DNA of 64,000 nt from Linderina pennispora (lineage: Eukaryota; Kickxellomycota; Kickxellomycetes; Kickxellales; Kickxellaceae), in contig NW_024468257.1 of NCBI RefSeq assembly GCF_002104995.1, positions 1 to 64,000 on the forward strand, written 5' to 3'. The notes beneath the pieces were generated by a model that worked only from the letters and a program-made list of their open reading frames with translations, searched no databases and was not told where the DNA came from. Positions 1-10,400 of this stretch are shown in pieces (within the stretch, counting starts at the first letter, position 1; each line of letters starts with the position of its first letter). A program made the translations under genes and the position numbers.

Positions 1-612
1 CCCTTGGGATCTCTCAAGCAGCGTATATTGTTGTGCTTGCTCAAAAAAATAAACCAATGTGTCTGCTCATGGCCGCTCAGCCGTTATTGCCATAGCTGTG
101 GCTTTGCACCCCTCAGTGTAACATGGTTGGGGCAGGGCCATTATTATACCATTGTTGTGGCAGAGTACAATACGTATATTGTATCGCGTAGGAGCAGGTC
201 AGCCAAGTTCCCTGTTGCATATTAGTATTGACACCGCAGTACTATACAACTACACTACATTGACTTGGTCTTAACCCAGGGTTGACAATGTTGGATGGTC
301 ACGAGTTTCATTGAATGGTTTGGACTGAGCAAGTCAGAGAAATGTTGTGTTGAATAAAGAGCGGGCTGAAAGCAGCCAGAAAAAAGAAAGGACTACGAAT
401 GAGAGTAGTTAAAAGAAAAATAGAAAGCGGAGAAGAGAGAGATTTTAAAGGATTGGAGCCATGGTTGTGATAGTACATGGATCCGATGAGAAAAGAAAAG
501 ATTGTAGAAATCCAGAGAATCACAAACTCTGACATATCCCATGGCTGATTCTCACTAGTAATCTTGCTTACACGCTACTGATATTTCCAGTAAAAGTGCT
601 GGGGGTAAGACC
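1..612. other. Spacer without recognisable gene
   Basis: AT-rich sequence. The open frames are short, begin with non-ATG codons or match nothing I recognise. It is the upstream flank of the decayed acyltransferase and may hold its former promoter. Confidence 0.5.
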
Positions 613-669
613 TTGGCAAGTGACATTCCATACTCTTGTCGTAAAGTTACATATCCTACTCACATTACT

Positions 670-1355
670 ATGGACCATTTTGTAAACAGCATCGAATCGA
701 AGTATATCTGCAGACGATTTGATATACAAATGTCAGGATCAACCATACGATTTCTTTTCTTTTATGCTAATGCTACTAGCGCTGGGGATTTCATGCCCGG
801 TGATAAGCTAAGGGAGGGGTTCTATCAGACTCTTGCTCTCTCTGCCCCTGGCTCACCAGTGATCATAGACAGACTCGAAGCGGCGGAATGGAGATCGTTG
901 TCGACAAGGGCCATCTGAGCATGCCTGGTTACCATGAGTCGTTGCCATTGGTGCATTTCAGCAAGATGCAGTCCTCTAGGTTCAACCCTGCCACATGGCC
1001 TGATAATCTAGTTCCTGTTGAACCGGTTCCTTCTCCCAACAAGGCTACTGGAAAGATTAAACTGCTGCATGTTCACGTTGTGCGGTTAAAAGACAACAGT
1101 GAGATATCTATTTCAATTAATCTCAGCCATAGTGCTGCAGATTCTATCACTTTTATGACATTCCTCAACTGCTGGGCGGATGAGATGTGTGCACTAGTAG
1201 CTGGTGTATCTGTAGCAGAAGTAACCTATTGCTTTGGTGCCGATGTCATCAAGCAACACCTGCTAAGCGAGCGCGCACCCCTCAGTGATGTTGTAGGTCT
1301 AGAGCACACGGTGGGTGGTGTAGGGCAAGAGGAAAAGGAAATAAGAAACGAGTAA
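670..1355 (+). pseudogene. Decayed HXXXD-type (BAHD/CoA-dependent) acyltransferase
   Basis: Two overlapping frames read as one protein split by a frameshift near position 888. The first (ATG at 670) has an acyltransferase-like N-terminus (DHFVNSIESK, then DKLREGFYQTLAL). The second continues with MEIVVDKGHLSMPGY and carries HSAAD at about 1129-1143, which fits the HXXXD catalytic signature of plant and fungal acyl-CoA acyltransferases. The second frame ends at 1355, well short of the usual 400-500 residues, and lacks the C-terminal DFGWG-like motif. Short pieces downstream (QEYASSVSKISIESDKVK near 1437-1490, and SNEATLICGAYLALIVAKP near 1675-1735) may be further remnants, each in a broken frame. 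An unannotated intron at the frame change is possible, but the loss of the C-terminal half favours a pseudogene. Confidence 0.55.
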
Positions 1356-1933
1356 CAAAAAATACCTTTTATATAAATATGCGTGTAATTTTCGTTTATA
1401 GTCGGAACAGATATGCGAATAGTAATGAATTGGTCCAAGAATATGCTAGCAGCGTGAGCAAGATATCAATAGAAAGCGACAAAGTCAAGTAATATATTGA
1501 TGTAAAGAAAGCTAAAGAGAAGTAGGAAGGGAGTGGCGAGCGAAAAGGTTTTATACCATCGCTCAGGTGGCATAGCCAAAAAGGGAGAGGAAAGACAAAG
1601 AACAACAGGATGAAAAACTATAGTTCACAGTAATCGGATCTTGAGATTCTAACAAGCTGCTCTGCCTATTCTGGCAGCAATAGCAATGAGGCGACACTGA
1701 TTTGTGGGGCATACTTGGCCTTGATTGTAGCCAAGCCTTTCCTAATTCACTCCAAGGTCGGGTCAGGGGTCCAGTCCAGCGATGCCTGGACGGTGAAAAC
1801 AACAGACCTCAGCTACTTTTTCAAAATGATCCAGTGCAACACTTCAGAATGACCGTCGGTTCAGTCTGATTACCGACCCAACAGCCATAGTGAATGCGAT
1901 TCAGGAGAAATCTATTGCTATTCGACACAATGA
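1356..1933. other. Spacer with probable acyltransferase remnants
   Basis: There is no intact gene. On the + strand, short broken frames at about 1437-1490 and 1660-1910 look like degraded continuation of the upstream acyltransferase. The minus-strand frames here are short and match nothing. Confidence 0.35.
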
Positions 1934-3370
1934 TCAGTAGACGTTGTAGAATCCTGCCTCGCTACCATCCTGGCCCTCCTGTTCGGCAAACTTGTGATTC
2001 TCGCGCTTGTAGCTGAATCTCAGGAGAAGAGCAATGATGATGGCCACCGCAAACACGCCAAAGTTGGACGAGTTACCCTTGATGTAGAGTGGGGCATCGG
2101 TGTTCAGATAGGCATAGCTGTTAGCCAGCACTCCAAAGTTGGTGCCGATGATAGCCAATGCATTGGAGATGGCGCTCTTGTCGACACCACGCATGTTTAC
2201 ATTGAGCCAGGTGGGGCCGACCAGGCAGGCAGGGGCAGCAAAAATCGGGAACAGCACGACAGCAACTGTGCGTGCAACATTGTTGTGCACACCAGCCACT
2301 GCGATGATGATTGTAGCGGTTGATAGCACGGAGAGGAGGATCTGGTAGAGCGCGATGTTCCCGTACTTGCGAATGTACAGCCCTGACGCAACAGTGACAG
2401 CGGTTCCCACACCGCTGGGCACAAGCAGAAGCGCCATGGTAGTCGAGGTGCTGTAGCCGATACTCTTGAGAATAACCGGCGACCAGTTTCCCGCTGAAGA
2501 CGCAGCATAGTTGTTGGCAAAGTCAAGGGCCATAAAGGCAAGAAGGCGCCAGTCAGTCAGGCCCTGAACGACCTGCCTGCCCGAGATCTTGTGGTCGACG
2601 CTTGCCTGCAGTTTGTTCTTGCTCATGATGCGACCAACGAGCTCGCGCTCCTCGTCGCTGAGAAAACTTGCAGTATCCGGATAATCTCTGATAACGATTG
2701 CGCCGTATACCCCAGTAAGGATAGCAAAGAGACCAACAAGCAGGTACTGGTACTGCCAAGCATAGGTCGGTGTGTTGGTGTGGATCTTGGCAAAGCCCAG
2801 ATTGACCAAGTTGTGAATGATGCCGGCAAAGCCACTTGAACTCAGAGCGAATCCAAGGCGGGGAGCCAAGTACTTGCGCGGATACCAGAGACCAAAGGTG
2901 AAGTAGAGCGACGAGATAAAGCCTGCCTGAGCGAAGCCCTCAAGTAGACGGATCGCGATCATGCCTTGGAAATTCCGAGCACCCATGGCGCCAACGCTCA
3001 TGGTGCCAGCAAGAAGAAGCATGGATGGAAGGTGCTTGCGAGCGCCAATCTTGCGGCACAAAAAGTTGAGCGGGATCTGGAAGACCAGGAACGTCGGGTA
3101 GAAAAGCGCCATCAGCGTATTGTACTGGGTTCCCTTGAGCTTGAGATGCTTCTCCATGCCGTCCACCTTGCCAAAGACCAGCGCTCCACGATTCAAAAAA
3201 ACGCCTATATATCCCAGACACAAGAACAGTGCGATCCGAACATCGACCTTGCGCAGGTAGCTCTTCATGATAGCCTCTTCGCTGGCAGTCAGCGCGTCGA
3301 CAGCTGCAATGCCATCAACTCTGGGTTTTTCGATATCAGAATTCGAACTGCTGGTTTCAGTTGGCGACAT
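1934..3370 (-). CDS. MFS transporter, Dal5/anion:cation symporter family
   Basis: This 478-residue protein has a hydrophilic N-terminus of about 45 residues and then about 12 membrane segments. It is likely a plasma-membrane permease for small organic anions; members of the family take up allantoate, nicotinate, pantothenate or biotin. Family hallmarks in order are an acidic start followed by the VDVRIALFLCLGYIG segment, NTLMALFYPTF and FQIPLNFLCRKIGARKHLPSM in the second and third segments, and RLLEGFAQAGF before the fourth. An intracellular loop contains RDYPDTASFLSDEERELV, the conserved 'P.ta.fLt.eEr' motif of this family. The ATG is followed at once by the acidic leader and needs no intron. 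The substrate cannot be told from sequence. It stands alone on the minus strand with a large upstream spacer. Confidence 0.9.
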   Translation of the reverse strand: MSPTETSSSNSDIEKPRVDGIAAVDALTASEEAIMKSYLRKVDVRIALFLCLGYIGVFLNRGALVFGKVDGMEKHLKLKGTQYNTLMALFYPTFLVFQIPLNFLCRKIGARKHLPSMLLLAGTMSVGAMGARNFQGMIAIRLLEGFAQAGFISSLYFTFGLWYPRKYLAPRLGFALSSSGFAGIIHNLVNLGFAKIHTNTPTYAWQYQYLLVGLFAILTGVYGAIVIRDYPDTASFLSDEERELVGRIMSKNKLQASVDHKISGRQVVQGLTDWRLLAFMALDFANNYAASSAGNWSPVILKSIGYSTSTTMALLLVPSGVGTAVTVASGLYIRKYGNIALYQILLSVLSTATIIIAVAGVHNNVARTVAVVLFPIFAAPACLVGPTWLNVNMRGVDKSAISNALAIIGTNFGVLANSYAYLNTDAPLYIKGNSSNFGVFAVAIIIALLLRFSYKRENHKFAEQEGQDGSEAGFYNVY

Positions 3371-4810
3371 GGGTTTGGTGGATTAAGAAAAGATATTGTT
3401 GCTTTACAGTCTACACCGTTTCCTCACACCTTGCCATCATGACTCAGCATATATACTTGCTTATTTGCCAAGTGCTCACAAAAGGGTACTGCGGGAAATT
3501 ACGACATCTGGTGTGCCCATGGCCAATTCCCCATTGATCGAGAGCGGGAATTCTGGCCCCCTCATCCAAGAGGCATGGCCAGAGTAGAGGTGTGCTGCTG
3601 GATTTCCGATACAAGCAGGCAGACAAACATGCTGAGTCGGTGCTGATCAACCAGTCGCCATACGGATTTGCGATGGCACCATTAGCTTTTGCTCAACCAG
3701 AAACCAGTACGATCTATCTCCACGGTGCTAAACGCGATTCCTTGTCTGGAGCTGCGGTAGGTGTTGTCAGAAAGAGGGTGTGAACAAAGCATTTACATGG
3801 CAGACAGCAGCAGCAGGCGGATATACCGTGCAAACCCGAGCTGATTTTGGCAGTGACAAAGGCAAATGCGAAAATGTATGGATGCTATACAAGAGTTACC
3901 TGCAATTGCCATTTAAAATTGATGGTATTTCAAACTCTGTTGCCCTAAAGTCATTGTGATCCGTTGGCTGACTCCTCCTTGTTAACATCATCCCAACATT
4001 TCGGTTCAAGTTAACACGCAAATGCTCTGTGTATGTCCACGGTGGGGAGAAAAGAGACCGTATATTTACCGAATGTTCCAAAACCACCTACAGAAATATG
4101 CCGATGAGCAAGACATAGTAGCTGGTCCCCGTGTCTATTAGAAAGGGAGTCAAATGTAAATCCGGACGACAGTTTGCTCCGTGGTGTCCGTGTGCGATAT
4201 AGTGTGCATAAAACTTGGTGCTATGGTTTTCTGCGTCAGCTATTTTTATGCAAGCGATAATCAACCTGACAACCTCACTAGTGTCCACCTATTAAATGGT
4301 CCTGGCATTGCCAGATGCCGATGGCATCATCGTCATCTCAGTTCAAAGCATGCATTCCTTGCAATCGCGGTGAGATCTAGCTGATCACTGATCCTTCAGT
4401 TGTTAATTCTTGGAATCTAGAATAGCAATGGTTCTGCCACACTACTAGCTGTGGCTTGGCTTCCTGCGACCAAACACCAGACTCGTAGCTGGAGACAAAC
4501 ATCTCGCTGATGACAGGAGTGTGGTTGACATGGCGCCCCCCATATGTCTTTCAGTTCGATGAAGAACTGCTCATACTACAAACCGCACCTACGGTGGTAT
4601 TATCCACGGGCACGCCGCGCTGCCATGCACCAGAGATATTTCGCAGTGTCCAGGCATCAATAAAGCCGTAATGGCATATTTCCTAATCCAGTAGAGTTAA
4701 CCGCAATAGCTTTCAAACGCCGATTGGCAAAACCTATTCAGCAAGACAAAATCCGCATCATCCCTTTCCTCCCTGTTCTCAATCATTTCTACCTTCTAAA
4801 TTTCACAGAG
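3371..4810. other. Long spacer without recognisable gene
   Basis: About 1.4 kb between two divergent genes. Open frames are at most about 68 codons and none has a recognisable motif. It probably contains the promoters of the Dal5-type permease and of the ketoacyl reductase. Confidence 0.5.
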
Positions 4811-5767
4811 ATGGCACTTCTTCAAAACGCCTTCACCTATATCGGTATCGGAGTAGTCGCGTACTACGCGTCCCTTCTGCTTACGCTCGCGTACGACGTG
4901 TTTGTGCGTTCCGGCGTCAAGCTGGAAAAGTTTGGGGCCGGCAAGGGCTTCTGGGCGGTGGTCACCGGCTGCACTGACGGACTCGGCCGCGAGGCGGCTC
5001 TGGAGCTGGCGCGCAAAAAGTTCAACGTGGTTCTGATTTCGCGCTCGCAGGACAAGCTCGACGCGATGGCAGCTGAGATCAGAGCGCTGGGCGTGGAGGC
5101 CAAGGTTCTGGCGGTCGACTACTCGAGGGTTGATGACAGCAAGTGGGCAGAGATCCGCTCGCTCCTGGATTCGGTGCGCGTTGGTGTGCTGGTGAACAAC
5201 GTGGGGATCAGCTACGATTTCCCGATGTACACTGAGGACGTGAGCGAGGAGCGCGTCAACGAGCTGGTGGAGCTGAACGTGCGTGCGATGATCAAGATGA
5301 CCCGCTTTGTGCTGCCGCAAATGAAGGAGCGCAAGAGCGGCCTGATTCTGAACGCAGGCTCGTTTGCGGCCCTGCTGCCGTCGCCGTTCCTGTCAATCTA
5401 CTCGGGCACCAAGGGCTTTGTCAAGTACTTCAGCCAGTCGCTGGCGTCGGAGGTGGAGAAGCAGGGCATTGTGGTTGAGCACCTGCAGACGTACTTTGTG
5501 TGCTCGCGCATGTCGCGTACGCGCAAGCCGACGTTCCTGATCCCGCTGCCCAAGCCGTACATCCGCAATGTGCTGAGCAAGATCGGCGTGCAGGGCGGCT
5601 CGTCTGAGCCGTACACGTCGATTCCGTTCCTGTCGCACGCGCTGCTGGGCTTTGTTGGTGAGCGCGTGGTGTCGAAGCAGATGGCGGTGAACTACAACTA
5701 CAGCCTGCTGAGCGGGCTGCGCAAGCGTGCGCTGAAGAAGCTCGAAAAGGAGCAAAAGGCGCAGTAG
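4811..5767 (+). CDS. IFA38: Very-long-chain 3-oxoacyl-CoA reductase (KAR)
   Basis: A 318-residue short-chain dehydrogenase of the ER membrane. It reduces 3-ketoacyl-CoA with NADPH in the fatty-acid elongation cycle that feeds sphingolipids. Residues 8-30 form an N-terminal membrane anchor. The cofactor motif TGCTDGLG is at 52-59, NNVG at 129-132, the catalytic Ser at 184 and the YSGTK motif (Tyr197, Lys201) follows. Length and anchor match the IFA38/HSD17B12 family rather than soluble SDRs. The frame is open upstream to 4724, but only from a TTG; the ATG at 4811 comes directly before the anchor. It converges on another SDR-fold gene whose stop is only 38 bases away. Confidence 0.92.
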   Translation: MALLQNAFTYIGIGVVAYYASLLLTLAYDVFVRSGVKLEKFGAGKGFWAVVTGCTDGLGREAALELARKKFNVVLISRSQDKLDAMAAEIRALGVEAKVLAVDYSRVDDSKWAEIRSLLDSVRVGVLVNNVGISYDFPMYTEDVSEERVNELVELNVRAMIKMTRFVLPQMKERKSGLILNAGSFAALLPSPFLSIYSGTKGFVKYFSQSLASEVEKQGIVVEHLQTYFVCSRMSRTRKPTFLIPLPKPYIRNVLSKIGVQGGSSEPYTSIPFLSHALLGFVGERVVSKQMAVNYNYSLLSGLRKRALKKLEKEQKAQ

Positions 5768-5804
5768 GCATTTTCGTACCGTCGTATATTGAAATACAAA
5801 CACG

Positions 5805-6560
5805 CTAGTGCCCCAGCTCTGGCGGCTCCTGGTAGACGAGGAACTGGCCAGACATTGACCGGTCGGCGGTCAGGGCTAGGCTGGCAATCATCTCGCCGGC
5901 GGGCTGCAGCTGCTCGCTGTCGATGACATCCTCGACTTCGGCGGGCGTCTCGCTAGTGTCGGCTTTGGTCCTGAGGTCCGGCGTGAGCGTCTCGCGGATG
6001 TTTGGATGGACAGCAACCGCTGTGAGCTGCGGGTCGATCAGCGCAATCTCAGCCGTGGTCATGTTGACAGCGGTCTTGACGGCCGCCAGCACAAGCCATC
6101 TCTCCAGGCCAACATGGACGTCGTCGGAGCTGACGTTGACCACCCGGCCACGCGCCTTGCGTAGCGTGTGGCGGATCGTATGGAATAGCCGCAGAGGCGC
6201 AATCAGGCTCAGCTGGAGCATGTCCCAGCGCTCGACATCCGACATTGGCCCGTCGCTCTCAAAGGTGAAGGCACCGACGTTGTTGACGAATGCTATCAGC
6301 TTGCCCTCCTGCTCGACGCGGGCAGCGATCTGGTCGACGAGCTCCTGGCTGGTGAGCTTGCCGACGAAAGGAACGAACTTGCCTGGCAGGTCCTTCAGCT
6401 GCAGCATGCTGGTGACCCGGTCCATGCGATGCTGGTACGAGGCGATGCCGATGACGGTGACGCCGCGCTTGAGCAGGTGCACCGCTGTCTCTGTGCCGAC
6501 CCACGACGGAACACGGGTGACGATGACAACAAGTCTGCGGGCTTCTAGTGGGGCTGACAT
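5805..6560 (-). CDS. Degenerate short-chain dehydrogenase/reductase-like protein
   Basis: A 251-residue protein with the SDR fold pattern: a beta-alpha start, NNVG at 93-96, VNVSS at 141-145, and a helix ending in Lys162. Two active-site features are missing. The glycine-rich TGxxxGxG loop reads TRVPSWVG (15-22), and the catalytic Tyr of YxxxK is Leu158. It is therefore probably a non-catalytic or altered SDR, and no substrate can be named. The start ATG at 6560 lies about 172 bp from the divergent Nudix gene, so the two share a short promoter region. The frame is intact and GC-rich like its neighbours, which argues against a pseudogene. Confidence 0.7.
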   Translation of the reverse strand: MSAPLEARRLVVIVTRVPSWVGTETAVHLLKRGVTVIGIASYQHRMDRVTSMLQLKDLPGKFVPFVGKLTSQELVDQIAARVEQEGKLIAFVNNVGAFTFESDGPMSDVERWDMLQLSLIAPLRLFHTIRHTLRKARGRVVNVSSDDVHVGLERWLVLAAVKTAVNMTTAEIALIDPQLTAVAVHPNIRETLTPDLRTKADTSETPAEVEDVIDSEQLQPAGEMIASLALTADRSMSGQFLVYQEPPELGH

Positions 6561-6732
6561 GGGGTAGTTGGGATATAGGGATGCGGAACAAGAGCAGGAC
6601 AGCGCCTATTTTTCTGCTGTCTGCGGAAAGTAGCTGGTTTCAGGCCCAGGCGGTCTGGAGTTCCTTTGTCTCGCTATTCCGGCCTCACGTGAGGTTTTTC
6701 TCATACACTTTTCGTCTTGAACATTCGCATAA

Positions 6733-7437
6733 ATGCAGCGCATGTCGGCACTGCTCTTCAAGGAGCTCGGCACAGCAGCGCCGGTCAGCCGTCTGGACAC
6801 CGCCTCGATCGAGCTGATACGCCGGCGCCTGGCCAACGCATCCCAGCGGCAGCGCCCGCTAGTGAACTTCAAATACCGCACGGGCGAGGCAGAGGTCAAA
6901 GAAGCCGCAGTCCTGCTCGCCCTCTGCTCGGTCAACAGGCAGCTCTGTGTGCTGTTCGAGGAGCGCAACAACAAGCTCAGCAGCCATAGCGGCGAAGTGT
7001 GCTTTGCCGGTGGCAAGGTCGACCCCACCGACAGGTCGTACGAGGACGCGGCGCTGCGGGAGACATACGAGGAGCTGGGCATTGCCAGGGAAGATGTCCG
7101 GATCATCGGCTCGCTGCCGCCCGTGCCCAATGTGTCGTATACGATACGCGTGCACCCTGTGGTCGGCGTTGTAGCTGGCGAGCTTGACCCAAGGATGCTG
7201 AGGGTGAACCGGTCGGAGGTGCATCGCGCGTTTGCGCTGCCGCTGGCGCACTTCTTTGAGCCAACGAACCGCGAGGCACAGTCGTTCCGGAGCATGGGGG
7301 TCCACATTCCCTCGTATGCCAGCGACAAGAAGGGACTGAGGATCTGGGGTATGACCGCGTTTGTGCTGTACGAGTTTCTGCTGCGTATCTGCCAGCCAAA
7401 GAACGACACACCAGGGCTGGAGGCGCCCAGGCTTTAG
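6733..7437 (+). CDS. Nudix hydrolase, CoA pyrophosphatase (PCD1/NUDT7-NUDT8) type
   Basis: A 234-residue protein with the Nudix box at 94-117 (GKVDPTD then ALRETYEELGI). The preceding SGEVCFAGG is the equivalent of the SGxVxFPGG signature of the CoA-diphosphatase subgroup. The expected reaction is hydrolysis of CoA or oxidised CoA to phosphopantetheine and 3',5'-ADP. Yeast PCD1 is peroxisomal; this protein ends in PRL, which only loosely resembles a PTS1 because Pro at that site is unusual. NUDT8-type relatives are mitochondrial, so location is uncertain. An in-frame second Met follows at codon 4. It is divergent from the SDR-like gene and lies 34 bases before the next gene. Confidence 0.85.
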   Translation: MQRMSALLFKELGTAAPVSRLDTASIELIRRRLANASQRQRPLVNFKYRTGEAEVKEAAVLLALCSVNRQLCVLFEERNNKLSSHSGEVCFAGGKVDPTDRSYEDAALRETYEELGIAREDVRIIGSLPPVPNVSYTIRVHPVVGVVAGELDPRMLRVNRSEVHRAFALPLAHFFEPTNREAQSFRSMGVHIPSYASDKKGLRIWGMTAFVLYEFLLRICQPKNDTPGLEAPRL

Positions 7438-7471
7438 ACAACACCGCTCTCCTCTACTCTACTGACTTTTA

Positions 7472-10400
7472 ATGAATTCCACAAACAATTTGACCTACTT
7501 GCTAATTGGCGCAGGCACGGCTATTGGCACATACCGTGTGCTGTCGCATATATTCGAGCAGTCCTCCCACGAATTCTGCTCGCTGACAAGTCCGACGGCA
7601 CCGGCAATGCCGCCGGTGACGCAGCGAGCAAAGCGGCATGCATGGTACGGTTCATGGAGCGACGGTAGCAACAAGGGCATAGACATGCAGGCGCTAGACC
7701 TCGACGCCCTGGGCCAGCTGGCCATGTCCAGCAACTACAAATTGCGCACCGCCGCCAGCGACCTGCTGTTTGACCGTGCAATGACCAAGGAAATGCTCCT
7801 GCTCATATCCTCCAGGCTGACTGGTGAGGACGCCGACGAGCAGCTAGCAGTGGTAAAGGTTGCTCAGATTCTCGCACAGACCCCGGGACGAAGGCCGCGC
7901 ATGGCATCGGTGGGCGTTTTGGGTTCTCTGGTAACATGCCTGCGCGAGGGCGGGAGCAAGGAGCTGAGGCAGCGGGCTGCATCGGCCATTTTTGATATCC
8001 TGAACCACCACGACGCGAAGCAGGCCGACAAGTTCCGTCGCAAGGCAGCGCATGCCGGGCTGCTGCCGATTCTGCGCGACACCATGGTCAAGGACTCGAA
8101 CGACGCGTCGGTGAACCTGACGCTGGTCGGGCTGTGCGCCATGATCACGCAGCTCTACGCGTTGCGGACAGCGTTCCACCGCGACATGATCGACCTGGGG
8201 TTCCTGCCGGGGCTGCTGGGCGTGGCCAAGAAGGGCATTGCTGATTTGGCGCTGCTGCGCGTCGTCATGGAAAGCATTGTCCGCCTGTGCACCTACCTGA
8301 GCACGCATCGCACGTCGCTGACGGACCTGAACGAGCCCAACCCACACATGGTCCAGCTTCTGGAGCAGGGGGCTGTGGACGTCGTTGCTGCGTGCATTCG
8401 CCAGGACGACCAGGGCGTGTCCTCGTGGGGCATTGGTCTGCTGCACGAGTTTGTATCGCGCAATGTCGGCAAGGACGAGCTGGCAGCGAGCCCCAATATC
8501 GTGCGCTGGCTGTGCCGCAACCTGTCGACGGCAAAGTACGCTTATACGAACCAGCTGATTCTGCGGTCGCTGTGGTGCCTGTGCCTCGCCAGCAAGGCAG
8601 CGCATGCCGACCTGGCGCAGCCGCCGAACCTGCGCCGTGTGCTGACCATCTTCTCCATGGATGGCGACGTCGAATCGCACTACTGGGCCATCGCGCTTGT
8701 CAGCAAGGTTTCCGCCTCCAGCGCGACGCACAAGTGGATTCTGGGCAGCCCGTTCTCCAAGGTCATTATAGCGCTGGTCAACAACATGGGCCGCAGCTTC
8801 CGTACCACGCTGCTGCCCGAGCTATCAGCCATCATCGCCCGGCTGACCCACTGCATTGATACAGCGCCGCTGCTGGCAAGATACCCAGAACTGGCGCGCG
8901 CGTGCAAGATGCTGTTAGCAGCAGAGATCCCGTCGGCCAAGTCGTCGGCCATCATGTCCATCATCAATGCCACCGCGACGTCGCATCAGTTTATGAGGCT
9001 GGTTGCCGACGCTGAAGCGGTCGAGATACTGATGGACATGATGGCGGACAACAGCGAGGAGCAGTCGCAGAACTACGCAGCCAAGGGGCTGACGGCGCTT
9101 TTGTACTCGAGGCGGCTCGATACCGAGTCGCTGGTTGATGCCAGCCGGCTGTTCTTGGCCAGCCTGAATGAGAGCTACAAGATCACAATCGACGCATACT
9201 TCCGGCATAGCAGCTGGCGCGACCCAGTCGAGTGGGGCGCAAAAACCTTTGGCCTGTACCTGTCCACGGCCAGCGTGCTCATGTCGCCTATCCAGGTTCT
9301 GGTCAGCGAGGCCGGTACAGATGATGTGCGGGTACTCGATACGCTGGCTGAGATCATGACGCTGCAAAAGAACCTGCTGGCATTTCTGGCCATCTATATA
9401 ATGCACGCGCTGGATCTGGGCAGGTCGTCGGAGCGCTCGGCGAGCTTGTGGAGCGACATGCCGCCTGAGCTGCTGCTGGCGCTCTGTGCTGAGATCAAAA
9501 CGAGGAGAGGCCGCGAGGAGTGCGCAAGAGTCGGTGTCAATACTGTAGTCACGGCGTATTACATCAACCGCAAGAGCGACCCGCACTTTTGCGCTGCAGT
9601 CGCAGATAACACTAGGCTATTGCGCAATGACGATTTGACACCATTCGTTCTGCCGACTCCAAAGCAGGAGCCGGCACCGTGGACTGCTGGCGGCAGCATG
9701 GCGTGGCCAAAGTCGAATGGCGGGTTTGAAGGCGAGATGGCCAGTGCGCGCATGCGGTGCTTGATTCCAGTGATGTCTGCTGTGGTGTGCACGCTGGCAG
9801 ACTCGCTGGCTGTGGGTCTTGTGGTGCAGTCCCCGGTGGTGACGCAGCGCGCGGTCTGGCTCGCTCGCATCATCTACCAGGACTTCCCCCTAATGCGCGG
9901 TATCATCATGCGTCTGTGCGCCACCATTAACCTAGACACGCTCAATTCTGTGGATGCTGCCAGTGTACTGGCAATGTGCCAGGACTTTGTCATGCATGGA
10001 AGCAGGTTTGACGAGGTGGCACACAACAGGGACGGCAATGAGGATGAGGACTGGCGCTCATGGCTGGCCAAGATCTCGCACATGGGGCTGAGCGACGAAG
10101 CCGACTTGCTGCCAGTCGAATATTTCATCAAGCACCCCGAGATCAAGCCCTCGCAGGTTGCAGAGCTTGGCCGGTTTTATGCCCAGTACGCCCTAGACCG
10201 GTACGTGGCGGGCTGGGACTCGTGTCTGAGGGTTTTCCGTGGGATTGCGCCGCCATGCGCAACGGCCACGCCCGAGTCGTGCTGGGCCGCCGATCGGTCC
10301 GGACCCCGCGGAGAACCAAAGGACCAGTGCGACGATGTCCGTGCGATGGCCCAGGTTGCCAGCACGAGCAATAGCGCGCTGGTGCGGATCAATAGACCGC

